A stretch of 64,000 nt of DNA from Leguminivora glycinivorella (GCF_023078275.1 NC_062977.1:17257118-17321117), one strand, 5' to 3'. Shown: positions 33,840 to 45,342, counted from the stretch's first letter. Translations and numbers: made by a program. The notes: generated by a model from the sequence alone, not told the origin.

Positions 33840-34557
33840 GGCCTAAGTGGACGCTCGGAGCGATGCTTTCGGCGGGGCGTGCAACGGGGCGGGTGAGCGT
33901 GCGTCCACCCTAGGGTTGCAAAAAAACGGTTTTTTTTCTGGCTTGAAAAAAAAACATGAAAAAAAACCGTGAAAAAAAACAGTTTTTTTTTCTGGAGTAG
34001 GTATGTTTTTTTTCTAAAGTACGAAATCTCAAAATTTGAAAGTAGTTAATACTTTTATAAGGTTTTTTAGACTTAATGTCAAATATTAAACGAATTTAAT
34101 CAAATAACTTTAATTTCTGGTCTTATAAAAGTAACATTTACGAAATCTGTAGTTGGTAGTTATCACTTTTTACTGTTGGCAACACCACCGCCTCTCCACG
34201 CTACACGCAGCATCGGGGATTCCCCAATAAACGTTTGTATACTGAATGTTAATTGAATTAAAATTTACGTTATTGTTATTGAAACACGTTACAACTCACG
34301 AAAAACCGTTATTGTCGTATTATTTGTTCATCTGAAAAAAAACCATATTTAGAAAAAAAACCAAGGTGCTCGGTTTTTTTTCATGTTTTTTTTTCACAAT
34401 TCTGAAAAAAAACATTTGGTTTTTTTTTCTATTTACAACCCTAGTCCACCCTATGCAACTCCGACTCAGGACACTTGTACGAGCTTCAATTGTGTGACAT
34501 GCGTGTCGCACGCCCCGATCCGCTGCACGCCCAATTTGAGCGTGCACTCAGGCCTTT
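33840..34557. mobile_element. GC-rich MITE split by an A8/T8 element
   Basis: Outer halves: GGGCCTAAGTGGACGCTCGG to about 33910 and 34445-34557. Inner (33910-34444): CTAGGGTTGCAAAAAAAC and mirror, with many GAAAAAAAAC / GTTTTTTTTC blocks. Confidence 0.6.
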
Positions 34558-34764
34558 ACCTAGTTTCACCGCCTCCTTTCATCCCGTGGGGACCGTAGAA
34601 GTCGATTGTGGGATATAGGTTTAATTGTGATGGGCTGGCCGTTCTGACCGCCGCACCCAAATCTCAAGGAAGGTGGTTCTCAATTCGTCTGTTTTTCTTT
34701 TTAACCGCCGCCTCAAATCTCTCAAGGAAGGTGGTTCTCAATTCGTCTGTATAAGTATGTTTTT

Positions 34765-36535
34765 TTTTAATGTTTGTTCCACGACATCTCCGTCGTTACT
34801 GCACCGATTTTGAAAAAATTTTTTGATTGAATGCCTATGCATACATCCCATTTTTCTCGGAACCTAGTTCTGATGATGGAATCCTGGAGAAATCAAGGGA
34901 ACTTCTCAAATCTGAAAGGCACACATATGGTGATTTTTGTGTTTTTTAAGGAACAGCATGCATTTACGTACGGAACAGTGACATTTGGTGCAGTGGAACT
35001 GCTGATGATGGTCAGAACAGAACTCCTCAAATCTGAAAGGCACGCTTATAGTGACTTTGGTATTTTTATAAGAACAGCATGCACTTACGTCCAGAACAGT
35101 GACATTTGGTGCAGTGGAACTGCTGATGATGGTCAGAACCGAGCTCCTCAAATCTGAACGGCACACTTATAGTGACTTTGGTATTTTTATAAGAACAGCA
35201 TGCAGTTACGTCCAGAACAGTGACATTTGGTGCAGTGGAACTGTTGATGATGATCAGAACCGAACTCCTCAAATCTGAACGGCACACTTATATTGACTTT
35301 GGTATTTTTATAAGAACAGCATGCATTTAAGTTCAGAACAGTGACATTTATTTAGTAATGTTTGTTAAGAATATTGAGTTTTCAAGTCAAATTTTGTCAA
35401 GCTTCGATTTCTTATAATCGGATTCATGAAGAATTGAGGAAACTCCTCAAACCTTAACGGTATACGTATATTCATTTGTGTTGCCATCAAATAATTAAAG
35501 TATTAAAAGCAGTTTTAAAAAATACCTACACATTTCTACATAATCCAATATTCGCAAGTAGCTTTCACCAGAAACCCAAAGGCGGCGGTTTTTTTTCTTA
35601 AAAATTATATTTTTATTTTTTTATGTTTGTTCCACGATATCTCCGTCGTTACTAGACCGATTTTGAAAAAAAAATTTTTGATCAAATGTATATGCATACA
35701 GATTGGTCCCATTTTTATCAGAATCCAGTTTTGATGATGGGATCCTGGAGAAGAGGGAGAGAAGAGAGAGAGGGAACTCCTCAAATCTGAAAGGCATACA
35801 TATGGTGATTTTTGTGTTTTTATAAGAACAGCATGCATTTTCATACATAACAGTGACATTTGGTGCAGTGAAACTGTTGATGATGGTCAGAACGGAACTC
35901 CTCAAATCTGAACGGCACACTTATAGCGACTTTGGTAGTTTTATAAGAACAGCATGCACTTACGTTCAGGACAGAAACATTTGGTGCAGTGGAACTGCTG
36001 ATGAAGATCAGAACGTAACTCCTCAAATCTGAACAGCACGCTTATAATGACTTTGGTATTGTTATAAGAACAGCTTGCGTTTACTTTCAGAACAGTGACA
36101 TTTGGTGCAGTAGAACTACTGACGATGATCAGAACGGAACTCCTCAAATCTGAACGGAACTCCTCAAATCTGAACGGCACGCTTATAGTGATTTTCGTAT
36201 TTTTATAATAACAGCATACATTTAAGTTCAGAATAGTGACATTTATTTGTTAGGAGATTTATTCTCTTTGTTATGCTTACATGCATATTGAGTTTTCAAG
36301 TCAAATTTTGTCAAGCTCAATTTCTTATATGTAATCGGATATCGGATTCATGAGGAATTGAGAAAACTCCTCAAACCTTAACGGTATACGTATATTCATT
36401 AAATTTGTGTTTCCATCAAATAATCAAAGATTTATATTAATAAGCAGTTTTAAAAATTACCTACACATATCTACATAATCCAACATTCGCAAGTACCTTT
36501 CACCAGAACCCCAAAAGTGGCGGTTTTTTTTTCTT
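34765..36535. repeat. Two-fold duplication with 121-bp satellite arrays
   Basis: Unit 1 is about 34765-35600, unit 2 about 35630-36535. Both begin TGTTTGTTCCACGA and end GGCGGTTTTTTTTCTTA. Each holds four 121-bp repeats marked by CTCAAATCTGAA: 34905, 35026, 35147, 35268 and 35780, 35901, 36022, 36143. Unit 2 has an extra 20-bp duplication at 36143-36165. No coding role. Confidence 0.85.
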
Positions 36536-37139
36536 AATAATTATCTTTTAATAACAATCAATCTATATCGGACTGTTTAGTTTTTTGGCTTATTATTTTC
36601 AATTTTGAATTTCACACCTAATTCTGCGGCATAAGCAATTAGACCCATATTTGAAAATATAAAACGACACAGATAAAAATAATAATTATCTGTTTTGAAG
36701 AAATCATTGCTCGAACTTCAAAAATCAGGAAGGAAATAGTCGAGAGTGTTTGTATGGAGAATTGATCCTACTTCATTCGCTTGACATTTTCAAGTATTTT
36801 ACCATAAGGAGTACCTCGCATTTATGTGTTAATGTGAATAATATATTATCTTTTTTATGACGGGTTCGAATCATTATGTGGAAAATGTCCCACTTGTAAT
36901 ATTTTTACTTTCGGCATGTTTTTGCCGTGGACTGCCACTGCAGTTTTAGGATAATAAAATTATTACCTAACTGTAGTTACCAAACAAACTCCGAATAGGA
37001 TTTTTTTTAAATAAAAACACAGGTTGTACAATATGAACATATTTAACTTTATTCGTTTTTAAAAGTGCATATTAAATATAATTATCACTTGGTTTGGTTA
37101 AATAAATATAATACCTACTCTTATTCTTACACATGCCCA
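36536..37139. other. AT-rich spacer
   Basis: No gene or repeat recognised. 37030-37139 is the 3' flank of the minus-strand gene that ends at 37140. Confidence 0.5.
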
Positions 37140-37988
37140 TTAAGTACTCAGAGTGGGTATAACATTTCCAGAACGATGCTCATTCGGAACTTCAAGACTG
37201 CGCATTACTTTCTGGTTTAGCATCGATTCCTTGTAGGAAGTTGGTGTTGGTAGCAATACGTTTACTGATGGTGGGTATACATAACCCTTTTTTAATACTC
37301 CTTGGTGAATGATCGGCTTGCATCCAAAGAGAAGAGGGGTGGAACAGCCCCCGACAGTCTGGGGGAAGGAAGCCCGGACGGGGCCGTTGTAGGGCCCGTA
37401 ATACGGTGGTCCCACTGTCCTTACTGACATCGTAGGCAGGATATTATTCATCTGGGCGTCATGCGACAGCTGTGCCAGCAACTCTTCGTAAGTTGAAGCT
37501 CTCCTAGTCAGACGGTTAAAAGGCATTAGATTTAGAGCTGGATACATATCTTCGTAGTACGTCGGACTATATTGAGGAACCAAACCATGAATGTACGTAT
37601 GTATTGGGAAATTCTTATAATTATAGAGATCTATGTTTTGATTCTGTGTCAGAGTTTCGGCGTCTGCTTCATTTTGCTCGATAGCACTTTGCTCTTGAAT
37701 ATAATCTCGTTCCAGCTGGCTTGCGTCTAGTTCCATTGGATTCTCTGATAGCACAGCAGAGTAATCATCGATTTCAGGTATAGTTTCTTCAACCTCGTTA
37801 TAAAAATGGCACTTCACATCACCTCTGTGAGATCGTAAACACGGATTTCCCGAAAAAGCCTGATAGTTTTCACTTTCGCCTATATTTTGTATACCTCTGG
37901 CGTTCATCTTATAATAGTCATAGAATAGGGCCGGGTATGCGTCAGCTAGACCGAGAATCCCGCTAATAATTATTATTCCAGTACACAT
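37140..37988 (-). CDS. Probable vitelline-membrane-type secreted protein (282 aa)
   Basis: Single open frame from ATG at 37988. The N-terminus is hydrophobic (MCTGIIIISGILGLADAYP) and fits a signal peptide. The middle is acidic and Gln/Glu-rich, followed by a dibasic-like LTRRAS. Near residue 215 stands GGCSTPLLFGCKP, which matches the C-x7-C motif of the three other cluster members but is the most diverged (F-G-C-K for L-S-C-S). The C-terminal part is Tyr/Pro-rich (PPYYGPYNGP, YVYPPS). The upstream sequence lacks a good TATA box; CAATAAAATC near 38013-38022 is the nearest. Family role inferred: component of the layer around the oocyte. I cannot exclude another extracellular-matrix function. 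Confidence 0.7.
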   Translation of the reverse strand: MCTGIIIISGILGLADAYPALFYDYYKMNARGIQNIGESENYQAFSGNPCLRSHRGDVKCHFYNEVEETIPEIDDYSAVLSENPMELDASQLERDYIQEQSAIEQNEADAETLTQNQNIDLYNYKNFPIHTYIHGLVPQYSPTYYEDMYPALNLMPFNRLTRRASTYEELLAQLSHDAQMNNILPTMSVRTVGPPYYGPYNGPVRASFPQTVGGCSTPLLFGCKPIIHQGVLKKGYVYPPSVNVLLPTPTSYKESMLNQKVMRSLEVPNEHRSGNVIPTLST

Positions 37989-39091
37989 TATTCTGATTAT
38001 GACAAGACTCGTTGATTTTATTGTAACACGCCGGGCGCACTTAATCGTATTGCTTAAAATGACTTAAATGACACCTTCCTCAAATTACTTGGTAAACAAA
38101 TGTTATTGTTAGTATGCAAATTCCTCAAACCGCTAAATGTTTTTAAATGCCCACCTGATATTTGAGACTATAATGAAGAGTGTAAACATTGTTACCAGTA
38201 TTTTAACTATCACCGCGAACTAGGCGCAACCGGCCACAATTGTCACTGAAATGTATATTATTATTACACGGGTAATAGATACCTAATCATGCGGATGAAA
38301 TGTAACTTTTCAAAGTTCACTTGCACGTACTAAGGTTTACCAACTAATTCTGGGTTAAACGGTTAACACACAACGTCGTAACGGATACGTCAACATTTGT
38401 TACTATGTATTACGTACGAAATAGAGTTGATATTGTTTTAGAATATGGTACAAAAAATACAACGATTATTTGAATATAAAATGATAAATAAAAAACTAGA
38501 AAATGTCTGCCTTGGGTGAGACCTGAACTCGCGGCCTCTGGGTTCACCCACTCCACTTTTAAATTTGTTCTTAGCCTAGTGGCATCGATTGCAGACGTTT
38601 CTGCTAATCAGAAGTTAGAAATAAAATGGTAAGTTTATAATTATTAAATATTTCCCCAAAACTCCAAAGTTTGTTTTAACTTCTTATGGAATTTGATTTT
38701 TAACCCTCGACGCAAAAACGACTGTCAGTCTGTCTGTCTGTGGCATCGTAGCTCCCTTTTTTTGTTTGCAAGCTGAATTAGTCGGGAGTGTTCTGTCGGG
38801 GTTTTTTCAAAATTTTAATTTTGTTGTTAGATGATTTATCTCATACATACTCTTAGTAGGTATATGAGTAGCGCCTTGAACCTAAGGAGTGTATACCAAT
38901 AGTAAATTAACAGTGAAGTAATTTGTACTGTGGGCAGTAAATTGTAGATAGTTTGAATCATTACGTAGTCAATTTTGAATAAACTGGTTAATGTGTTGAC
39001 TGTGTTATGCAACCATTGGGCTTGTGTTGCAATCAATATTTAAATATGTGTTGGTATACGTATGCACCTACTGAAAAAAACTTATAAAAGT
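37989..39091. other. Upstream spacer of the 282-residue gene
   Basis: Holds the promoter side of the gene at 37988 and, at about 38700-38770, a short copy of the repeat seen at 63565-63960 (TAACCCTCGACGCAAAAACG). Otherwise nothing recognised. Confidence 0.45.
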
Positions 39092-39375
39092 ACTAGCTTT
39101 TGCCCGCGGCTTCGCTCGCGTTAGAAAGAGACAAAAAGTAGCCTATGTCACTCTCCATCCCTTCAACTATCTCCACCTAAAAAATCACGTCGATTCATCG
39201 CTCCGTTTTGCCGTGAAAGACGGACAAACAAACAAACACATACTTTCCCATTTATAATATTAGTATGGATTTTTTTTTAATTTCAACTATCTCCACTTAA
39301 AAAATCACGACAATGAAGGACGGACAAACAAACAGACACACACACTTTCCCATTTATAATATTTTAGTATGGATT
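39092..39375 (-). mobile_element. Helitron-like element plus a second partial copy
   Basis: 39092-39270 is a full reverse copy; 39271-39375 repeats its 5' part head to tail, a common arrangement of these elements. Confidence 0.65.
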
Positions 39376-39401
39376 GGAATGAGTGTAATGAATGACTATA
39401 C

Positions 39402-40516
39402 CTTGTACTTTTGGCACTTGAAAAAAGTGTAAACAAACCTGAGCTGTCAAATTTGAGGGTTGTTTATTAGGTAACGTTTGGTTCCTGATATTTTTTCTCT
39501 ATTTAAAAATAATTGAACTCACTACTATTTTCTATTTCATTCCACTAATATGTAATTTCGTTTAATTTGACGAAACGTATACACCTTCACGAATACAAAC
39601 ATATCGTCATTACATTTAATGAATATTATTATTTTCTTCAGGGAATCATCAACCAAAAAGTACCTAATATTGCAGAGGTTTAAAACTCATGGTTGCATTT
39701 TAATCTGGTGTAACTCCGGATACATTATCCGATCCGATATCGGATGTCGGAAGGATTTCGATGGAAAAATCCAAGATGGCGCCTGTAATGTATGGGATAT
39801 CGAGTCCTACATCCGATATCGGATCGGATAATGTGAAAACGCACTAACTCTACTAAAATATAAAGGTTCACCTTACGCGATTTTTAATTTTATCTGTCTG
39901 ACATTTGCCATTGCTTGTTATCAATCATCATCATCATCATCTGTTCCGAGTTCGATATTTGCGTTGATGATTGTTATATTTATTTTTTTAGGGTTCCGTA
40001 CCAAAAAGGTACAAAAGGAACTCTTATGGCGACGCTCTGTCCGTCTGTATGTCTGTCACATTTCTAAGTATCTTGAGAACTACTTACGCTATCGATTTGA
40101 AATTTGGAACAGTTATGAACATTTTAAACCTCTACAAGCTGAAACTATTAATTATATTAATTATAGAAAATGGCCAAAATGGAAGGGGGCAAACTGTAAA
40201 TGTCAAGTTACTAGGTCAAGTGGGGTATCGTTAGAAAGAGCTCAAATTGTACATATCAAAACTATTTTTTATAATTTTATTGTAGTGGAAAATAAAAAGA
40301 ATTATGAAGGAAAATGGAAAAAATAAAATACCATTCCCCCTTTTCTCCCGAATTTTACCAACGAATAATTATGACTTACGAAATATTGGTTTTAAGCTAA
40401 ATTTTACAGGAAAAGGTTTCTGGCCTTAAAAGGTTCACTATCCCTTGATCTGTCAAATTTGACGGCTCCGGTTTGTGTACACTTTTTTCAAGTGCCAAAA
40501 GTACAAGGTATAATTA
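39402..40516. mobile_element. 1.1-kb inverted-repeat element with two nested inserts
   Basis: ATACCTTGTACTTTTGGCAC at the left and GTGCCAAAAGTACAAGGTAT at the right; arms run about 55 bp. Inside are a family B MITE (39718-39846) and a GGGTTCCGTACC repeat (39985-40330). No transposase frame. Confidence 0.7.
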
Positions 40517-40586
40517 TAATAAAGTCTATTTCGAATAATGTTTCAGAGGAACATAAAAGTAAACAAACGAAATAACATTTTTGTAA

Positions 40587-40592
40587 ATAGTT
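40587..40592 (-). terminator. Poly(A) signal of the 869-residue gene
   Basis: AATAAA on the minus strand about 115 bp after the stop at 40706. Confidence 0.45.
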
Positions 40593-40705
40593 TATTATCT
40601 ATTTGTGATTGCTTTGTTATAATTGTTTCATACAAAAAATAAATAAGTTAATAAATAATTAATTATTATTCCTAAAAAATAAATAATACAATTACACAGT
40701 TAGTT

Positions 40706-43315
40706 TCATAATAGCGGCTCGAGTCGTTCTTTTCCATTTTTAAAGCTTATCGGAAATGAGAATAGTTTTTGCTGCAAATCCCTGTTGGTGGGTGTCCGGT
40801 TGATTTTGGTCGGACGGCTGATCTTTGTGATGTCGCGTTTGGAGTGTGAATTGAGGTTGTCACTCCTGTACGCCGAAGCGCCGTAGCCAGCCGCGGCGCC
40901 GTATGAATGGCCCTTGGCCAGGTGGCCGGCCACGACGTTTGGAGAGCAGCTTAGTAGCAGCGGGATAGCGCAGCCACCGACGCGTGCGCTCGGGAACACG
41001 CCCACCGCACCTGATCCAGATCCATACCCAGAACCGTAGCCGCTCAAACCTGCTATGCCGGACCCGTAAGCTCCTCTAGCCTGCCCTTCCTTCCATGCCT
41101 TCGGAACTAAAGCTTCTTTAAAGTCAGAGTTCATCCCGATCGGAGCAAACAAGGCCGCATCTTCAGCCGACTTGCCGTGAGCGCCGTGAGATAATGAGGA
41201 ATGTAACTTCTCTGAATGATGACCGGAGGCAGCAAACTCGGCGGGTTTAGCGATCACGCCAGACAGTTGACTCTGGCCAGTTAGTTGATCAGATGATTTC
41301 ATTGTCATCTCGTGTGCCTCTTTGCCGTTCATGGTGGAGATTAAAGATTTATGTTGATCCAAAAGTCTCTCTTTAGATTGGTCTAAGCTGATTTCTTGAG
41401 CTTCTTTAGGATGCATGGCGGAGTTCGAAAACTTCTGATGACCATGCTGCGTCATCATACTCTGACCCCTTTGTGATGAGTGTTCGCCTTGCTGTGAGTG
41501 GCCCATAAGAGAGGAGTGGCCGCCTTGTTGTGACATCGTACTCTGACCCATTTGTGATGAGTGTTCGCCTTGCTGTGAGTGACCCATATGAGAGGAGTGG
41601 CCAGCTTGTTGTGAGTGACCCATAAGAGACGAGTGGCCGCCTTGTTGTGACATCGTACTCTGACCCATTTGTGATGAGTGTTCGCCTTGTTGTGAGTGAC
41701 CCATAAGAGACGAGTGGCCGCCTTGTTGTGACATCGTACTCTGACCCATTTGTGATAAGTGTTCGCCTTGCTGTGAGTGACCCATATGAGACGAGTGTCC
41801 AGATTGGTGACGTTCCGCTGCCATTCTCTGGTGATCATGAGTATTCATTTCATGTTCTTTGTGTAAAGAATGTCCATTTGAACTAAATTGTTCAATTTGT
41901 TTATGCTGTTCAGCTTTGTTATGCTCAGCAGACTTCATGAATGTTGTAGTATCAACTAGAGGAGAATCCATTTCGATTTCAATGTGCGCTTGCTTAGCTT
42001 GTTTCATATCACCCTCTTCGTTTGATTTCAGTTGGCTTGTCTGAGAAATAGATGACTTGATATCCATTGATTTTTCAGTTGGGACAGATAGTAAATGAGT
42101 ATTCTTTTCGGATTGAGAACTTTCGCTTCTAAAAACTTGATCATTCGTATGGTGTAAAGTTGTCTTTGACTCGCTCAGTGTAGATGCAGAAGTTTCCATT
42201 TCGTTCTTGGAATCCAAAGACTTCTCGTGCTTGCGTGCCTGCCAGCTAGATTTTTCAGCAGTTGATTTTTTCTCCATATTCTGCGCCATTTTCATATCCT
42301 CTGCTTGCGATTTTTCATTCTCACGTACTTGCGAAATAAATTTAATATCATGCGATTTTTTTTCCAAATCCTGAACCGTCTTCATATCTGAAATCTGGCT
42401 ATCAGAACTCTTCTCTTTCTTCAGTTCGATGGCGCCCTCCTTCAAATCGTCGCTTATCTGATGTTGGAGACTGGAGCTTTTTTCAAGAGTAGCAGATTTC
42501 TCCGAAAGAGCTTTGTTCTGAAAACTATCTTCAATATCTCTGACTAATTCCACGTTTTTCTGAATAGTTTCAATGGCATCTTTCCATTGAGCTAATCGTT
42601 CCTCATCCGTCTTCAGGTCCTTGGAGCTCTTGAATGCTGGTTCAATCTTCAAATTTGCATCATGGACTTCAGAATTCTTAAATGCTCTGGCGTGTACATT
42701 CATAGATTCCAAGTTGCCGAAATTGCGCTGCATATGCTCCAGAGCTAGTTTTGCAGTTTCAATGTTCTCGTGCATGTTATCATCGGCCTCCGACTCTCCA
42801 TGTTTCCATTGCGTCATTCTGGGGTTCTTCTCAGCTAACTGCAGCTTTTTTTGTAATGTATCAACAGCTTCCTTTGCCATCTTTAAGCTTTGAGCAACTT
42901 CGCTATCAGATACGCTTCCATCGATATCTTCGACCTTAGTGGCTTCCTCAACTTCACTTGATCTTGCAGAGATTTCATCGTTGCACTTAGCCTCCATCTC
43001 CTTCATGCAAGTTTTCTTCGATTCCTTGGCTTCAGACGAGTGCATTTCCAATTGGTCCTCTTCAGAACGGAAGATATGGCCGTAATGGTGTCCATAAGGA
43101 TGCGATACGATCAAAGGTTTCTTCAGTCCCAGGTGGTGCGGTATGATTGGCTGCACGTAGGGTTGGTGATGATGAATCGGCAGGTGATGTTGAAGGGATC
43201 CGAAAGTCGGCGACCGCTTTTCTTTTGTGATGTCGAGGTCTGCGTCGCCGTCCCGATACGTGGGCCCGGCCAGGGCGACCGCCGTTAGGGCGGCTAGCAC
43301 AACCAGTGTCTTCAT
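40706..43315 (-). CDS. Large repeat-bearing secreted protein, VMP90-like
   Basis: Intronless frame of 869 residues. MKTLVVLAALTAVALA is a clear signal peptide. Then come a His-rich part (HHLPIHHHQPYVQP), a long Glu/Lys/Ser-rich, probably helical region (residues 80-500), and Gln/Gly/His/Met/Ser repeats (about 500-640; 27-residue unit, GHSSLMGHSQQGEH then SSQMGQSTMSQQG). Gly/Tyr/Ala-rich sequence follows with the motif GGCAIPLLLSCSPNVV near residue 780. The tail is basic. Size, hydrophilic middle and neighbourhood resemble the moth vitelline membrane-associated protein of about 90 kDa (VMP90); that match is from memory and not tested. Its neighbours on the same strand share the motif. A TATA box sits 44 bp upstream. 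Confidence 0.82.
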   Translation of the reverse strand: MKTLVVLAALTAVALAGPTYRDGDADLDITKEKRSPTFGSLQHHLPIHHHQPYVQPIIPHHLGLKKPLIVSHPYGHHYGHIFRSEEDQLEMHSSEAKESKKTCMKEMEAKCNDEISARSSEVEEATKVEDIDGSVSDSEVAQSLKMAKEAVDTLQKKLQLAEKNPRMTQWKHGESEADDNMHENIETAKLALEHMQRNFGNLESMNVHARAFKNSEVHDANLKIEPAFKSSKDLKTDEERLAQWKDAIETIQKNVELVRDIEDSFQNKALSEKSATLEKSSSLQHQISDDLKEGAIELKKEKSSDSQISDMKTVQDLEKKSHDIKFISQVRENEKSQAEDMKMAQNMEKKSTAEKSSWQARKHEKSLDSKNEMETSASTLSESKTTLHHTNDQVFRSESSQSEKNTHLLSVPTEKSMDIKSSISQTSQLKSNEEGDMKQAKQAHIEIEMDSPLVDTTTFMKSAEHNKAEQHKQIEQFSSNGHSLHKEHEMNTHDHQRMAAERHQSGHSSHMGHSQQGEHLSQMGQSTMSQQGGHSSLMGHSQQGEHSSQMGQSTMSQQGGHSSLMGHSQQAGHSSHMGHSQQGEHSSQMGQSTMSQQGGHSSLMGHSQQGEHSSQRGQSMMTQHGHQKFSNSAMHPKEAQEISLDQSKERLLDQHKSLISTMNGKEAHEMTMKSSDQLTGQSQLSGVIAKPAEFAASGHHSEKLHSSLSHGAHGKSAEDAALFAPIGMNSDFKEALVPKAWKEGQARGAYGSGIAGLSGYGSGYGSGSGAVGVFPSARVGGCAIPLLLSCSPNVVAGHLAKGHSYGAAAGYGASAYRSDNLNSHSKRDITKISRPTKINRTPTNRDLQQKLFSFPISFKNGKERLEPLL

Positions 43316-43358
43316 CGTGTGCTACTGTTGTGTGATGTGGAGACGAGGCTCTTGATGG

Positions 43359-43365
43359 CTTTATA
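43359..43365 (-). promoter_or_regulatory. TATA box of the 869-residue gene
   Basis: TATAAAG on the minus strand, 44 bp before the ATG at 43315. The two other well-marked cluster genes have the same box at nearly the same distance. Confidence 0.7.
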
Positions 43366-43530
43366 CTAAACTGTTGTAGTCTGCCCTCCCCTGCCGAAGT
43401 GCGAGCGTACGTGCCCCGGGCCGCGAGTCGTGCGGGACATGCTGAGGCGGCCCTTCCGCGCAACCTTGTCATCGTTCCGCATTCTGAGAATATCGTAGAA
43501 ACATACCTGCGTCACGTGTTTGAGTCAAAA

Positions 43531-43713
43531 AATCTATACTTACTAATATTATAAATGGGAAAGTGTGTGTGTCTGTTTCTTTGTCCGTCCTTCACGGCAA
43601 AACGGAGCCACGAATTATCGTGAGTTTTTAAGTGGAGATAGTTGGATGGCGAGTGACAGAGGCTACTTTTTATCTCTTTCTAACGCTAGCGAAGCCGCGG
43701 GCAAAAGCTAGTA
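43531..43713 (+). mobile_element. Helitron-like nonautonomous element
   Basis: ACTTACTAATATTATAAATG to GAAGCCGCGGGCAAAAGCTA, 215 bp upstream of the 869-residue gene's start. Confidence 0.6.
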
Positions 43714-44030
43714 AATTATGCATTTAAAATAGATAAGTTTTCCATATCGTAGCCTAACAATTAAAAATCGTGTCTGTCACGATGAAGCCCGAATATGACA
43801 AATCTAAACTTTAATACAGGATCCGTCAACTTTGTACAAAAATTAAGGGAAAAGTTAAATTTGTTTTTATTTTCTATTTTGTTACCAAGATTTTTTGATG
43901 AATTGGAAATTTTATTAAGTTTTATTTCTCAGGTTCTCTAGTTCTATTTTTCTTAATTATAAAAATTATCCTGTATATATCTTACGAAATTCGTTACCAT
44001 TATATTACTAAATGTTGGTGACGTAAAATA

Positions 44031-44184
44031 GGTTTGAAAAATATAGAAATCTTGCTGACATTTTTTTGGCTATTGGACAAAGTTGATTCTGAGGAATTGC
44101 TGAAAAATACGCATGTTAATACGAACCACGGGGTGGGCAACTTCGTAAATGACACAATCTATAATTGTGTCACTTCAAACTCGG
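44031..44184 (+). other. Doubtful exon with a perfect donor
   Basis: Between AAAATAG and CTCGG/GTAAGT the frame is open and begins with a hydrophobic, leader-like stretch (IEILLTFFWLLDKVDS) followed by polar residues with N-x-T sites. There is no ATG, no family match and no partner exon. It may be chance. Confidence 0.2.
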
Positions 44185-44639
44185 GTAAGTCTATTCTGCT
44201 ATACAAAAATTATTCTGAAAGAATTTCGAATCTAAGATTTATTTGCCTATAAGGTGCATTAGGGTAATTTCGAATCACAGAAATGCTCGGGTAATTTCAA
44301 AAGGGCAATCTTGATATGATAGAAATAATGGTGTTTTTATTTATACGACTTTCAAAATTAGACGACTTTATGACCCTAATGGAAATAATGGTGGTTTTAT
44401 ATGTAACTTTCGATTAATCGCTCCTGATATGCACCTCTGCTGATATTTAAAATACGGTTTATTTGAAATACAAATTGAGTAAACTTCAATTCAAAATCGC
44501 CTAACACTAGACCCTACTATAGTGGTGTTCCTCGGTGAGTAAGGCTCGATATTTAAAACACGGTTTAAGTATTTAAAATATTGTGTGTGCAATGATTGAT
44601 ACAAACAAACGTTGACATAATATTACCTACCTATAATTT

Positions 44640-44900
44640 CAATAAAAAAAACTAATGATGTCTAGAACCTTAAAAAACGAAAAACAAAAAATTAAAATTT
44701 TGAAAAAAAACATAGTGGATCGATTTTCATGAAACATGGCTAAGAAATGACTAATTCAGCTTTCAAACAAAAAATACTAAATCTAAATCGGTTCATCCGT
44801 TCTGGAAGACAAATGACACACACAGACAGATATACAGACAGACACACAGACAGAACACGTCAAACTTGTAACACCCCGTCGTTTTTAGTCGGGGGTTATG
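44640..44900 (+). repeat. Dispersed repeat H
   Basis: GATCGATTTTCATGAAACAT, AAATCGGTTCATCCGTTC, an ACAG run, and CGTCGTTTTTAGTCGGGGGT. Better copies lie at 63565-63960. Confidence 0.65.
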
Positions 44901-45205
44901 AATTGTGCCTAAACCTTGACAGTTCAAAAGTGCCATCAATGTTATCATACTCGTAGCTTGCCCATGTTTCAAGTTTTTTTTTTAAAAAGGAATTATTCTA
45001 CAATAGAATATAATAAATATTTAAAAAAATCTAAAACAAACACAACTGGAGCGAATGATAGAACAAGCTGTGGTGGTAAATTCTTCGACTAGGCCATTTC
45101 ACTTAACGCTTTCACTTCCCGCTCTGAATTAACGTGTTAAAAACCCATATACATAATTATACATATGTATATTATATCGGTCGGTGACATAAAACGGCCG
45201 CCTAA

Positions 45206-45342
45206 GTTCGTTTTCACATTATCCGATTCGATATCGGATGTCGGACTGATATCCCATACATTACAGGCGCCATCTTGGATTTTTTTCATTGAAATCCTTC
45301 CGACATCCGATATCGGATCGGATAGTGTGAAAACAGACTAAC
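45206..45342. mobile_element. MITE family B
   Basis: Nearly complete, ATCCGATTCGATATCGGATG to GATATCGGATCGGATAGTG. Confidence 0.7.

Noticed and set aside
34831..36180. Cysteine-containing repeated frames (both strands)
   Set aside because: They are readings of the 121-bp satellite, whose unit is not a multiple of three.
41455..41838. 127-residue repeated frame in the other phase
   Set aside because: Shadow of the 27-residue repeats of the 869-residue protein.
43062..43472. 136-residue minus-strand frame rich in Arg and Ala
   Set aside because: It overlaps the promoter, leader and start of the 869-residue gene in another frame.
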